From assembly GCF_003762905.1 (NCBI RefSeq), contig NZ_RJKS01000007.1, forward strand, positions 1-64,000: 64,000 bases of DNA, read 5' to 3'. Position numbers and translations under genes: made by a program. Origin of the DNA: Curtobacterium sp. ZW137 (GTDB taxonomy: Bacteria; Actinomycetota; Actinomycetes; Actinomycetales; Microbacteriaceae). The notes under the pieces are model-generated. The model was not told the DNA's origin. It saw nothing but the letters and a program-made list of their open reading frames with translations, and made no database searches. Positions 1-7,220 of this stretch are shown here, one piece after another (position 1 is the stretch's first letter; every line of letters starts with the position of its first letter).

Positions 1-1
1 G

Positions 2-100
2 GACTGGCTGCATCACTACAATCACCACCGACCACACACCGGCCTCGGCGGCCAAACCCCATCAGATCGCGTTCATAACCTCACGGGGAACTACATCTAG
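2..100 (+). pseudogene. IS481-type transposase, C-terminal 32 codons only (cut by window edge)
   Basis: Frame 2 reads DWLHHYNHHRPHTGLGG followed by a short tail ending in NLTGNYI and a TAG stop at 98-100. The WLxxYNxxRPHxGLGGxxP pattern followed by an NLxG tail is typical of the C-terminus of IS481-family DDE transposases. Only the end is inside the window, so it cannot be told whether the gene is complete upstream. Its stop overlaps the stop of the convergent acetyltransferase in the tetranucleotide CTAG (97-100). Marked as a fragment because no start is visible. Confidence 0.75.
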
Positions 101-600
101 GGACGCTGCCCGACGGGTCTGCGGTACCAGGCGGTCGCGTTCGGGTTGTCGTTGAAGGGGTCGACGCGGGCGTAGCCGCGGCTGCGGTACATCGCGCCGG
201 CCGCCACGAGGGAGTCGTTCGTATCGAGCACGATCGCCGTCGCCCCGAGTGCGGCACCCGCGCGTTCGAGTTCGTCCATGACCACCGTCGCGACCCCGCG
301 GCCGCGGCCCGCCGGCGAGACGAACACGTGCTTGACCTCGAACCGGACGTCGTCGCCGTCGTCCGTGATGCGCCGGAGTCCGCCGCAGCCGATCGGGACG
401 CCGTCCGGGTCGTACGCCACGACGAACACACCCCGCGGCGGCGTGAACTCCACCGCCGGCGTGCGCTTCCGGGAGTACGTCCCCTGCGCGCTCGGGAACG
501 TCGCCTCGCGCTCGTCGAGGTAGGCGTCGAGGAGCGCATCGACCTCGGGCAGGTCCGCCGGGACGGTGCGCACGGTGACCGGGGTGCGATCGATGGTCAT
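97..600 (-). CDS. GNAT family N-acetyltransferase
   Basis: A 167-residue single-domain GNAT protein. The acetyl-CoA binding motif is visible as HVFVSPAGRGRGVA at about residues 91-104, followed by the usual helix, and a C-terminal YRSRGYARVDPF segment is typical of the family's last strands. The substrate cannot be predicted. The start is supported by a TAGGAT -10 box (607-612 on the minus strand) ending 6 nt before the ATG, which implies a leaderless transcript. The -10 overlaps that of divergent dapB. The stop codon lies in sequence shared with the transposase end, so the last residues may derive from an insertion event. Confidence 0.85.
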   Translation of the reverse strand: MTIDRTPVTVRTVPADLPEVDALLDAYLDEREATFPSAQGTYSRKRTPAVEFTPPRGVFVVAYDPDGVPIGCGGLRRITDDGDDVRFEVKHVFVSPAGRGRGVATVVMDELERAGAALGATAIVLDTNDSLVAAGAMYRSRGYARVDPFNDNPNATAWYRRPVGQRP

Positions 601-606
601 GCGTCG

Positions 607-616
607 ATCCTAGGAT
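607..616. promoter_or_regulatory. Shared palindromic divergent -10 element
   Basis: The 10-bp palindrome ATCCTAGGAT contains a TAGGAT hexamer on each strand, overlapping by 2 bp. The plus-strand copy (611-616) ends 7 nt before the dapB ATG at 624, and the minus-strand copy (612-607) ends 6 nt before the acetyltransferase ATG at 600. Both genes are therefore probably leaderless and cannot easily be transcribed from this site at the same moment. Confidence 0.65.
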
Positions 617-623
617 GGAGCGC

Positions 624-1370
624 ATGGTCACTCCCGTCGCCGTCGTCGGCGCCACCGGTCGACTCGGGGGCCTCGTCGCCGCCGTGGTCGAGGAACTGCC
701 GGGCTTCGAGCTCGTCGCGAGCCTGTCGTCGAAAGACGGCGCGCACGAAGCCGGTCCGTCGGTGTTCAACGGTGCCGCGGTCGTCGTCGACGTGACGGTC
801 CCGGCGCTCAGCCCGGCGATCGTCTCGAACGCGCTGGAGAGCGGCGCGAACGTGCTGGTCGGCACCTCCGGCTGGTCGGCGAGTCGGTTGGCATCGCTCA
901 GGACCGCGCTCGCGGAACGGCCGGAGCAGGGGGCCTTCGTCGTCCCGAACTTCTCGATCGGATCCGTCCTCGGCACGCACCTGGCCACGATCGCCGCACC
1001 GTGGTTCCCCGCGATCGAGATCATCGAGACGCACCACGCCGGCAAGATCGACTCCCCGTCCGGCACCGCGGTGCGCACTGCGGAGCTCATCTCCGAGGCG
1101 CGCCGGGACGTCGGCCCCGTCGACGCCCCGCACGTCGACCAGCGCGCCCGCGGGCAGCAGGTCGCGAGCGTGCCGATCCACTCGCTGCGACTGCCCGGCG
1201 TGAAGGCCGTGCAGGACGTGGTGCTGAGCGGCCCGGGGGAGACCCTGACGATCCGGCACGACACCAACGACGACATCGCCTACGCGCCGGGCATCCGCGC
1301 CGCAGTGTCCGCGGTCGTCGACCTCCGCGGCCTCACCGTCGGGCTCGGCTCCGTGCTCGGCATCGGCTGA
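624..1370 (+). CDS. dapB: 4-hydroxy-tetrahydrodipicolinate reductase
   Basis: DapB reduces the DapA product to tetrahydrodipicolinate in the lysine/diaminopimelate pathway, which feeds peptidoglycan. The 248-residue protein has the N-terminal nucleotide motif GATGRLGG (about residues 9-16) and the catalytic block ETHHAGKIDSPSGTA, with His137, His138 and Lys141 as the expected acid/base residues. Length matches the family. An ATG at 615 is possible but lies inside the -10 box TAGGAT (611-616), so 624 is chosen. dapA lies about 3 kb downstream, separated by thyA and folA. Confidence 0.95.
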   Translation: MVTPVAVVGATGRLGGLVAAVVEELPGFELVASLSSKDGAHEAGPSVFNGAAVVVDVTVPALSPAIVSNALESGANVLVGTSGWSASRLASLRTALAERPEQGAFVVPNFSIGSVLGTHLATIAAPWFPAIEIIETHHAGKIDSPSGTAVRTAELISEARRDVGPVDAPHVDQRARGQQVASVPIHSLRLPGVKAVQDVVLSGPGETLTIRHDTNDDIAYAPGIRAAVSAVVDLRGLTVGLGSVLGIG

Positions 1371-1372
1371 CC

Positions 1373-1816
1373 GTGGGGATCCGCTCGCCGTTCTGGGGCG
1401 CAGCCCTGATGACGGTGCTGCTCGCGCTGTACATCGTGCTCGTCGGCCAGCGCGCCGTCGCCTTCATCGCCACGGGTCTGGCGATCGGCATCGCCATCGG
1501 TGTCGCGCTGTTCGTGATCGCGGTCATCGGGGCACTGCTGCTCGTGCTCGAGCTCCGGTTCGGGTTGCGGATCACGCGTCTCGGTGCCCGGCTCGAGCGC
1601 GAAGGCGGCACACCCGGTGACGTCGTCCCCGTCCGTCCGTCGGGGCGGCCGGACCGGGCCGCCGCGGACGAGCTGTTCCCGCAGTACAAGGCCGCGGTCG
1701 AGGCGGCGCCGGACGACTGGCGCGCGTGGTTCCGGCTCGGGGTCGTCTACGACGCCGCGGGGGACCGGAAGCGGGCCCGGGCGGCGATGCGGACCGCGCT
1801 GACGCACGCGCGCTGA
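1373..1816 (+). CDS. Small membrane protein with C-terminal TPR-like helices
   Basis: A 147-residue protein starting at a GTG 2 nt after the dapB stop, so it is probably cotranscribed with dapB. It has two predicted membrane segments (roughly residues 9-30 and 37-60), then a basic linker and a C-terminal helical part with the motif WRAWFRLGVVYDAAGDRKRA, which resembles one tetratricopeptide unit. Function is unknown. An ATG at 1409 is an alternative start but would remove the first membrane segment. Confidence 0.75.
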   Translation: MGIRSPFWGAALMTVLLALYIVLVGQRAVAFIATGLAIGIAIGVALFVIAVIGALLLVLELRFGLRITRLGARLEREGGTPGDVVPVRPSGRPDRAAADELFPQYKAAVEAAPDDWRAWFRLGVVYDAAGDRKRARAAMRTALTHAR

Positions 1817-1861
1817 CACACGCGCACAGGCCCCACGCGCACGGGCGCTGACGCACGCGCG

Positions 1862-2773
1862 CTAGAAGACCGCGTCGACCGCGTCCTCGGCGCGTGTGTA
1901 CCGGAACGTGTACCCGGACTCCAGGAGCTTCGTCGGCACCATCTGCTGACTCGACAGGAGCATCTCGTCAGCGGCCTCCCGCAGCAGGGCCTTCAGCGCG
2001 AACTCCGGGATCCGGAACACGTACGGCCGGTGCAGGTCCTCGGCGACGCGCTTCGTGATGCGGTCGGCGACGGCGGGCTCCGGTCCGGCGAGGTTCACCG
2101 GTCCGGTGACCTCCGCGGCGCCCGGTGCGGTCGCGAGGTGCACGATCGCCCCGACCTCGTCCTCGAGCGCGATCCACGGCCAGTGCTGTCCGCCGGTGCC
2201 GAGCCGACCGCCGAGGCCGAACTTCGTGAGCGGGATGAGCGGAGCCAGCGCGCCGCCGCCCTGCCCGATGACGATCCCGGTGCGCAGCGTCACGACTCGC
2301 ACCCCGTCCGGCGCCTGGTTCGCCGCGGCTTCCCACGCGGTGCAGACCTCGGCGAGGAACCCGGACCCCGCTGCGGCGTCGTCCTGCAACACGTCCGACG
2401 GACGGTCGCCGTAGACGCCGGACGCGGAGCCGGAGAGGAACAGTCGCGGCGGGGTGCTCGCGTGCCGCATGGCCTCGACCAGGGTGTCGGTCGCGTCGAT
2501 GCGGGAGCGCTCGATCTCCAGCTTGTAAGAGTCGGTCCACGGCAGCTTGCCGATGTTCGCACCGGCGAGGTTGATCACGACGTCCGCGCCGTCGAGCACG
2601 GCCGGGTCGAGCGGGCGGCTGCCCGGCGCCCAGCGGAACTCGGTGGGGGAGTGCGGTTCGCGCCGCACCAGGGTCGAGACGTGGTGCCCGGCGTCGCGCA
2701 GCGCGCGCACCAGGGGGGTCCCGATGAAGCCGGACGCGCCGGCCACCAGGATCGAGAGCGGCTGTTCCGCCAT
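1862..2773 (-). CDS. TIGR01777-type NAD(P)-dependent epimerase
   Basis: A 303-residue extended-SDR protein of the YfcH/TIGR01777 type. The Rossmann motif GASGFIG is at residues 12-18. The C-terminal stretch with RIPEFALKALLREAADEMLL is the DUF1731 region that caps this subfamily. Substrate unknown. The start at 2773 is preceded by a perfect AGGAGG six bases upstream, unlike most neighbours, which are leaderless. An in-frame upstream ATG at 2803 would put this ribosome-binding site inside the gene and is rejected. Confidence 0.85.
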   Translation of the reverse strand: MAEQPLSILVAGASGFIGTPLVRALRDAGHHVSTLVRREPHSPTEFRWAPGSRPLDPAVLDGADVVINLAGANIGKLPWTDSYKLEIERSRIDATDTLVEAMRHASTPPRLFLSGSASGVYGDRPSDVLQDDAAAGSGFLAEVCTAWEAAANQAPDGVRVVTLRTGIVIGQGGGALAPLIPLTKFGLGGRLGTGGQHWPWIALEDEVGAIVHLATAPGAAEVTGPVNLAGPEPAVADRITKRVAEDLHRPYVFRIPEFALKALLREAADEMLLSSQQMVPTKLLESGYTFRYTRAEDAVDAVF

Positions 2774-2876
2774 GTGGGCCTCCTTGGCAGCAACGGTACG
2801 CATCCGCCACTGGAGGCCCGGGGTACGCCGCGCAGGTCGGCTCGCCAGTGTGGGTGGTCCCGTTTAGGCTTCTGCC

Positions 2877-3707
2877 GTGACCGACACTGCGACCGTCCAG
2901 CCCGACGCCACCGTTGCCACCCCGTACGAAGACCTGCTCCGCCGCGTCCTCACCGAGGGTGCTCCGAAGGGCGACCGCACCGGGACCGGCACCCGCAGTG
3001 TCTTCGGCGCGCAGCTCCGCTACGACCTGTCCGAGGGCTTCCCGCTCATCACCACGAAGCGCGTGCACTTCAAGTCGATCGCGTACGAACTCCTCTGGTT
3101 CCTCCGCGGCGACGGCAACGCCACCTGGCTGCAGGAGCACGGCGTCCGGATCTGGAACGAGTGGGCTGACGAGTCCGGCGACCTCGGTCCGGTGTACGGC
3201 GTGCAGTGGCGCTCATGGCCGACGCCCTCGGGGGAGCACATCGACCAGATCGCCCAGGTCATCGAGCAGATCAAGGTGAACCCGGACTCCCGCCGGCTGA
3301 TCGTCTCGGCATGGAACGTCGCGGACATCCCGGACATGGCGCTCGCCCCGTGTCACGCGTTCTTCCAGTTCTTCGTCAACGACGGCAAGCTCTCGTGCCA
3401 GCTCTACCAGCGGAGCGCGGACATGTTCCTCGGCGTCCCGTTCAACATCGCCTCGTACGCGCTCCTGACGCACATGATCGCGGCGCAGACCGGGCTCGAG
3501 GTCGGCGACTTCGTCTGGACCGGCGGAGACTGCCACATCTACGACAACCACGTCGCGCAGGTCGAGGAGCAGCTCTCCCGCACGCCGTACGCGCCGCCGA
3601 CGCTGGAGATCGCGCCGCGCGACTCCATCGACGACTACGTGTACGAGGACTTCGAGGTCGTTGGGTACCACCACCACCCGGCGATCAAGGGCGCGGTCGC
3701 CGTCTGA
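2877..3707 (+). CDS. thyA: Thymidylate synthase
   Basis: ThyA methylates dUMP to dTMP using methylenetetrahydrofolate and yields dihydrofolate, which the next gene product recycles. The 276-residue protein contains the catalytic block [11 protein letters not shown] with the nucleophile at Cys159, the RRLIVSAWN phosphate-binding segment, and the [16 protein letters not shown] block. GTG start; TAGGCT at 2865-2870 ends 6 nt upstream, so the message is probably leaderless. The stop overlaps the folA start by one base (TGATG), giving tight translational coupling. Confidence 0.97.
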   Translation: MTDTATVQPDATVATPYEDLLRRVLTEGAPKGDRTGTGTRSVFGAQLRYDLSEGFPLITTKRVHFKSIAYELLWFLRGDGNATWLQEHGVRIWNEWADESGDLGPVYGVQWRSWPTPSGEHIDQIAQVIEQIKVNPDSRRLIVSAWNVADIPDMALAPCHAFFQFFVNDGKLSCQLYQRSADMFLGVPFNIASYALLTHMIAAQTGLEVGDFVWTGGDCHIYDNHVAQVEEQLSRTPYAPPTLEIAPRDSIDDYVYEDFEVVGYHHHPAIKGAVAV

Positions 3708-4231
3708 TGCCGACCGAACCCTGGTCGGAACCCATCCGCGGAGTCGGGATGGTCTGGGCGCGGTCGACCGGCGGGGTCATCGGCGCCGACGGCGGGATGC
3801 CGTGGCACGTCCCGGAAGACCTGGCGCACTTCCGGCAGGTCACCGGCTCCGGCACCGTCGTGATGGGTCGGCGCACCTGGGACTCGCTCCCGCCGCGCTT
3901 CCGACCCCTGCCCGGCCGCCGCAACGTCGTGCTGACCCGCGACGAGTCGTGGACGGCCGAGGGGGCCGAGGTCGTGCACGACCTGGCGACCGCGCTCGAC
4001 ACCGACGAACCCGTGTGGATCATCGGCGGTGGCCAGGTCTACGCGGCCGCACTGCCGTTCGCGGACCGGGTGTCCGAGACCGTGATCGACACGGACGTCC
4101 CCGGCGACACGACCGCGCCGTCCCTGGGCGACCAGACCGACACCTGGCAGGTCGTCGACGACGGCGCCTGGCAGGAGTCCCGCAACGGCGGCGTCCGCTA
4201 CCGCTTCGTCGAGTGGCGACGCCGCGCCTGA
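3707..4231 (+). CDS. folA: Dihydrofolate reductase
   Basis: A 174-residue DHFR that regenerates tetrahydrofolate used by ThyA. Visible landmarks are GADGGMPWHVPEDLAHF (substrate pocket with the conserved acidic residue in PED), VVMGRRTWDSLP (cofactor), RRNVVLTR, and WIIGGGQVY. Start codon overlaps the thyA stop by one base, so both are made from one transcript. Length is normal for the family. Confidence 0.96.
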   Translation: MPTEPWSEPIRGVGMVWARSTGGVIGADGGMPWHVPEDLAHFRQVTGSGTVVMGRRTWDSLPPRFRPLPGRRNVVLTRDESWTAEGAEVVHDLATALDTDEPVWIIGGGQVYAAALPFADRVSETVIDTDVPGDTTAPSLGDQTDTWQVVDDGAWQESRNGGVRYRFVEWRRRA

Positions 4232-4241
4232 GACGCGCCCG

Positions 4242-4263
4242 CACGCCGGTCGCCACCGGCGTG
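4242..4263. terminator. Hairpin downstream of folA
   Basis: A 9-bp perfect stem CACGCCGGT / ACCGGCGTG with a 4-nt loop lies 10 nt after the folA stop. There is no U-run, so termination is possible but unproven. A half-copy of the 42-bp palindromic repeat (4272-4290) follows. Confidence 0.4.
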
Positions 4264-4345
4264 ACGGGGCCGCACCGGGCCTCCCGTCCGACCACCGTCC
4301 ATCCGGACGGCCGAACCGGTCCGCATCCCCGGTACGCTGGTGCCC

Positions 4346-5323
4346 GTGTCCCCGCGTGAGAATCCCTTCGGTCAGGTCCTCGTCGCCCTCGTGACCCCGT
4401 TCACCGCTGACGGCGAAGTGGACTGGCCCGGCGTCGAGCAGCACATCGACGACTGCATCACCGCCGGCGCCGACGGCATCGTCGTCACCGGCACCACGGG
4501 TGAGACCTCGACGCTCACCGACCCGGAGAAGCTCCGCCTGGTCGAGGTCGGCAAGTCCGTCGCCGGCGGCCGCGCGAAGATCATCACGGGCGGTGGCTCG
4601 AACGAGACCGCGCACGCGATCCACCTCTACAAGCAGAGCGAGAAGGCCGGCGCCGACGGTGTGATGATCGTCACGCCGTACTACAACAAGCCGACCCAGT
4701 CGGGCGTGCTGACGCACTTCCGGATGATCGCGGATGCCACCGACCTGCCGGTGATCCTCTACGACATCCCCGGTCGCACCGGCATCCCGATCACGTACGA
4801 GACCATCGTGCGGGCCTCGCACCACCCGAACATCCTCGCCGTGAAGGACGCCAAGGGCGACTTCGCCGAGGTGTCCCGCGTGCTGAACAACACCGACCTG
4901 ATGTACTTCTCCGGCGACGACACGAACGTGCTCCCGCACCTGTCGATCGGCGCCACCGGACTCATCGGCGTGACGGCGAACATCACCAGCACGCCGTACC
5001 GCACGATCATCGACGCCGTGAACGCCGGGGACCTCGCCACGGCCACCCGCGAGCACCAGCGCATCGAGCCGCTCGTGCGCGCGGTGATGACCCACGTGCC
5101 CGGCACCGTCGCGGCGAAGTACATCCTGCACGGGCTCGGCCGCATCGGCAGCCCGCGCGTCCGTCTGCCGCTCGTCGGCCCGGAGGACTCCGAGGCGTAC
5201 GCCATCGAGACCTCCCTCGAAGCGGTGCACGGGATCCCCGGCGCCGACTTCTCCAACTTCCGCCCGGACCGCAACGCGGCCGCCGGCGGTGCGCTTCCGA
5301 AGGTGCCAGGCACCACCCGTTGA
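4346..5323 (+). CDS. dapA: 4-hydroxy-tetrahydrodipicolinate synthase
   Basis: DapA condenses pyruvate with aspartate semialdehyde, the first dedicated step to lysine and diaminopimelate. The 325-residue protein shows GTTGETSTL (the pyruvate-contacting threonine pair), ILYDIPGRTG with the catalytic Tyr, and ILAVKDAKGD with the Schiff-base Lys167. A GTG at 4340 is also in frame, but TACGCT at 4333-4338 ends 7 nt before the GTG at 4346, so the latter is favoured. The next gene is RNase J, a common actinobacterial neighbour. Confidence 0.95.
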   Translation: MSPRENPFGQVLVALVTPFTADGEVDWPGVEQHIDDCITAGADGIVVTGTTGETSTLTDPEKLRLVEVGKSVAGGRAKIITGGGSNETAHAIHLYKQSEKAGADGVMIVTPYYNKPTQSGVLTHFRMIADATDLPVILYDIPGRTGIPITYETIVRASHHPNILAVKDAKGDFAEVSRVLNNTDLMYFSGDDTNVLPHLSIGATGLIGVTANITSTPYRTIIDAVNAGDLATATREHQRIEPLVRAVMTHVPGTVAAKYILHGLGRIGSPRVRLPLVGPEDSEAYAIETSLEAVHGIPGADFSNFRPDRNAAAGGALPKVPGTTR

Positions 5324-5371
5324 TCGACCGCGGCGCGCGGGATCGCGCGCCGCCGAAGCAGTCAGGACCGA

Positions 5372-7048
5372 ATGCCCACGCAAGTCTCCGAACCCCAGCC
5401 CCTCGAGCCGGGCACCCTCCGCGTCATCCCGATCGGTGGCCTCGGCGAGATCGGTCGCAACATGACCGTCTACGAGTACGAGGGCAAGCTCCTCATCGTC
5501 GACGCCGGCGTCCTCTTCCCGGAAGAGCACCAGCCGGGCGTCGACCTGATCCTGCCGGACTTCGCGCCGATCCGGGACCGCCTCGACGACGTCCTCGGCG
5601 TCGTGCTCACGCACGGCCACGAGGACCACATCGGCGCCGTCCCGTACCTGCTGAAGCTCCGCGACGACATCCCGCTGATCGGCTCCACGCTGACCCTGGC
5701 CCTCGTCGAGGCGAAGCTCAAGGAACACCGGATCAAGCCGTACACGCTGGTCGTCGCCGAGGACCAGACCGAGCAGCTGGGCCCGTTCCACCTCGAGTTC
5801 GTCGCGGTGAACCACTCCATCCCGGACGCCCTCGCCGTCGCAATCACGACCCCCGCCGGTCGTGTGCTGCACACGGGCGACTTCAAGATGGACCAGCTCC
5901 CGCTCGACGACCGCATCACCGACCTCCGCGCCTTCGCGCGCCTCGGTGAAGCTGGCGTCGACCTGTTCCTGCCGGACTCCACGAACGCCGACGTGCCGGG
6001 CTTCACCGCCCCCGAGCGCGACATCGGACCCGTGCTCGAGAACATCATCATGCGCGCCCGCAAGAAGGTCGTCGTCGCGAGCTTCTCCTCGCACGTGCAC
6101 CGCGTGCAGCAGGTCCTCGACGCCGCGGCCGCCGCGAACCGCAAGGTCGCGTTCATGGGCCGCTCGATGATCCGCAACATGACGATCGCCGCCGACCTCG
6201 GGTACCTCCGCGTGCCGGAGAACGTGCTCATCGACACGAAGAAGGCCAAGAACGTCCCGGACGACCAGATCGTCTACATGTCGACCGGGTCCCAGGGCGA
6301 GCCGATGGCCGTCCTGGCGCGCATGGCGAACCTCGAGCACCAGATCGAGATCGGCGAGGGCGACACGGTCATCCTGGCGTCGAGCCTCATCCCGGGCAAC
6401 GAGAACGCCGTGTACCGCGTGATCGACGGGCTCACCAAGCTCGGCGCGAAGGTCGTGCACAAGGGCAACGCGAAGGTGCACGTCTCCGGACACGCCTCCG
6501 CCGGCGAGCTCCTCTACTGCTACAACATCCTGCGGCCGCGGAACGTCCTGCCCGTGCACGGCGAGCACCGCCACCTGTACGCCAACGCGGACCTCGCGAT
6601 CCAGACCGGGGTGCCGCCGCGCAACGTCATCCTCGGGCAGGACGGCATCGTCGTCGACCTGAAGGACGGCGTCGTGAACGTCGCCGGGCAGCTCGACATC
6701 GGGTACGTCTACGTCGACGGGTCGACCGTCGGCGAGATCACCGACGCCGACCTCAAGGACCGCCGCGTCCTCGCCGAAGAGGGCTTCATCTCCGTCTTCT
6801 GCGCCGTGGACTTCGCCACCGGCCAGTGCGTCATCGGCCCGGAGATCCAGTCGCGCGGCTTCGCCGAGGACGACTCCGTCTTCGACGACGTCCGCCCGCA
6901 GATCGCGCGTGCGCTGGCCGACGCGGCCGGCAACGGCACGCGGGACCAGCACGCGTTCAGCCAGGTGGTCCGTCGGACCGTCGGCCGGTGGGTCAACACG
7001 AAGCACCGTCGTCGCCCGATGATCGTCCCGGTGATCATCGAGGCGTAG
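5372..7048 (+). CDS. rnj: Ribonuclease J
   Basis: A 558-residue metallo-beta-lactamase/beta-CASP ribonuclease acting in mRNA decay and rRNA maturation with endo- and 5'-exonuclease activity. The zinc-binding motif HGHEDH is at residues 81-86; further beta-CASP features include the HTGDFKMD block, the FMGRSMIRN block and CPVHGEHRH-like [11 protein letters not shown] near residue 390. The C-terminal RNase J domain is full length. Start 5372 has only a weak AGGA upstream. The dapA-rnj-ftsK order is conserved in actinobacteria. Confidence 0.94.
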   Translation: MPTQVSEPQPLEPGTLRVIPIGGLGEIGRNMTVYEYEGKLLIVDAGVLFPEEHQPGVDLILPDFAPIRDRLDDVLGVVLTHGHEDHIGAVPYLLKLRDDIPLIGSTLTLALVEAKLKEHRIKPYTLVVAEDQTEQLGPFHLEFVAVNHSIPDALAVAITTPAGRVLHTGDFKMDQLPLDDRITDLRAFARLGEAGVDLFLPDSTNADVPGFTAPERDIGPVLENIIMRARKKVVVASFSSHVHRVQQVLDAAAAANRKVAFMGRSMIRNMTIAADLGYLRVPENVLIDTKKAKNVPDDQIVYMSTGSQGEPMAVLARMANLEHQIEIGEGDTVILASSLIPGNENAVYRVIDGLTKLGAKVVHKGNAKVHVSGHASAGELLYCYNILRPRNVLPVHGEHRHLYANADLAIQTGVPPRNVILGQDGIVVDLKDGVVNVAGQLDIGYVYVDGSTVGEITDADLKDRRVLAEEGFISVFCAVDFATGQCVIGPEIQSRGFAEDDSVFDDVRPQIARALADAAGNGTRDQHAFSQVVRRTVGRWVNTKHRRRPMIVPVIIEA

Positions 7049-7073
7049 CGCTCGGCTGCTGCTGTCGGCTGCG

Positions 7074-7108
7074 CCTGTCGCCTGTCGCCTGTCGCCTGTC
7101 GCCTGTCG
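7074..7108. repeat. 7-bp tandem repeat, five perfect units
   Basis: CCTGTCG is repeated five times without change, in the gap between rnj and the terminator-like hairpin. Such a short perfect array is prone to slippage and may vary in length between strains. No coding function. Confidence 0.9.
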
Positions 7109-7112
7109 GCCT

Positions 7113-7155
7113 GGAGGCCCGTCGCACGTCCGTCTCGGAAGTGCGGCGGGCCTCC
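7113..7155. terminator. Hairpin between rnj and ftsK
   Basis: GGAGGCCCG-T-CGCAC pairs with GTGCG-G-CGGGCCTCC across a 13-nt loop, giving a 14-bp stem with one mismatch. It lies 65 nt after the rnj stop and before the ftsK promoter. No U-run is visible, as is frequent for actinobacterial terminators. Confidence 0.6.
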
Positions 7156-7220
7156 TGCCGTTGTCCACAGCCGTGCGCGCCTCCCCGGGAACGTCCCCAG
7201 GTGGCGTTAGGGTTCTGCCC

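Noticed and set aside
7074-7108. Possible CRISPR array
   Set aside because: Units are 7 bp, directly abutting and without spacers; no cas genes in the window.
7161-7220. Upstream TTG start for ftsK adding 20 residues
   Set aside because: The -10 box TAGGGT at 7208-7213 lies inside this stretch and the added residues are not conserved; the ATG at 7221 is better supported.
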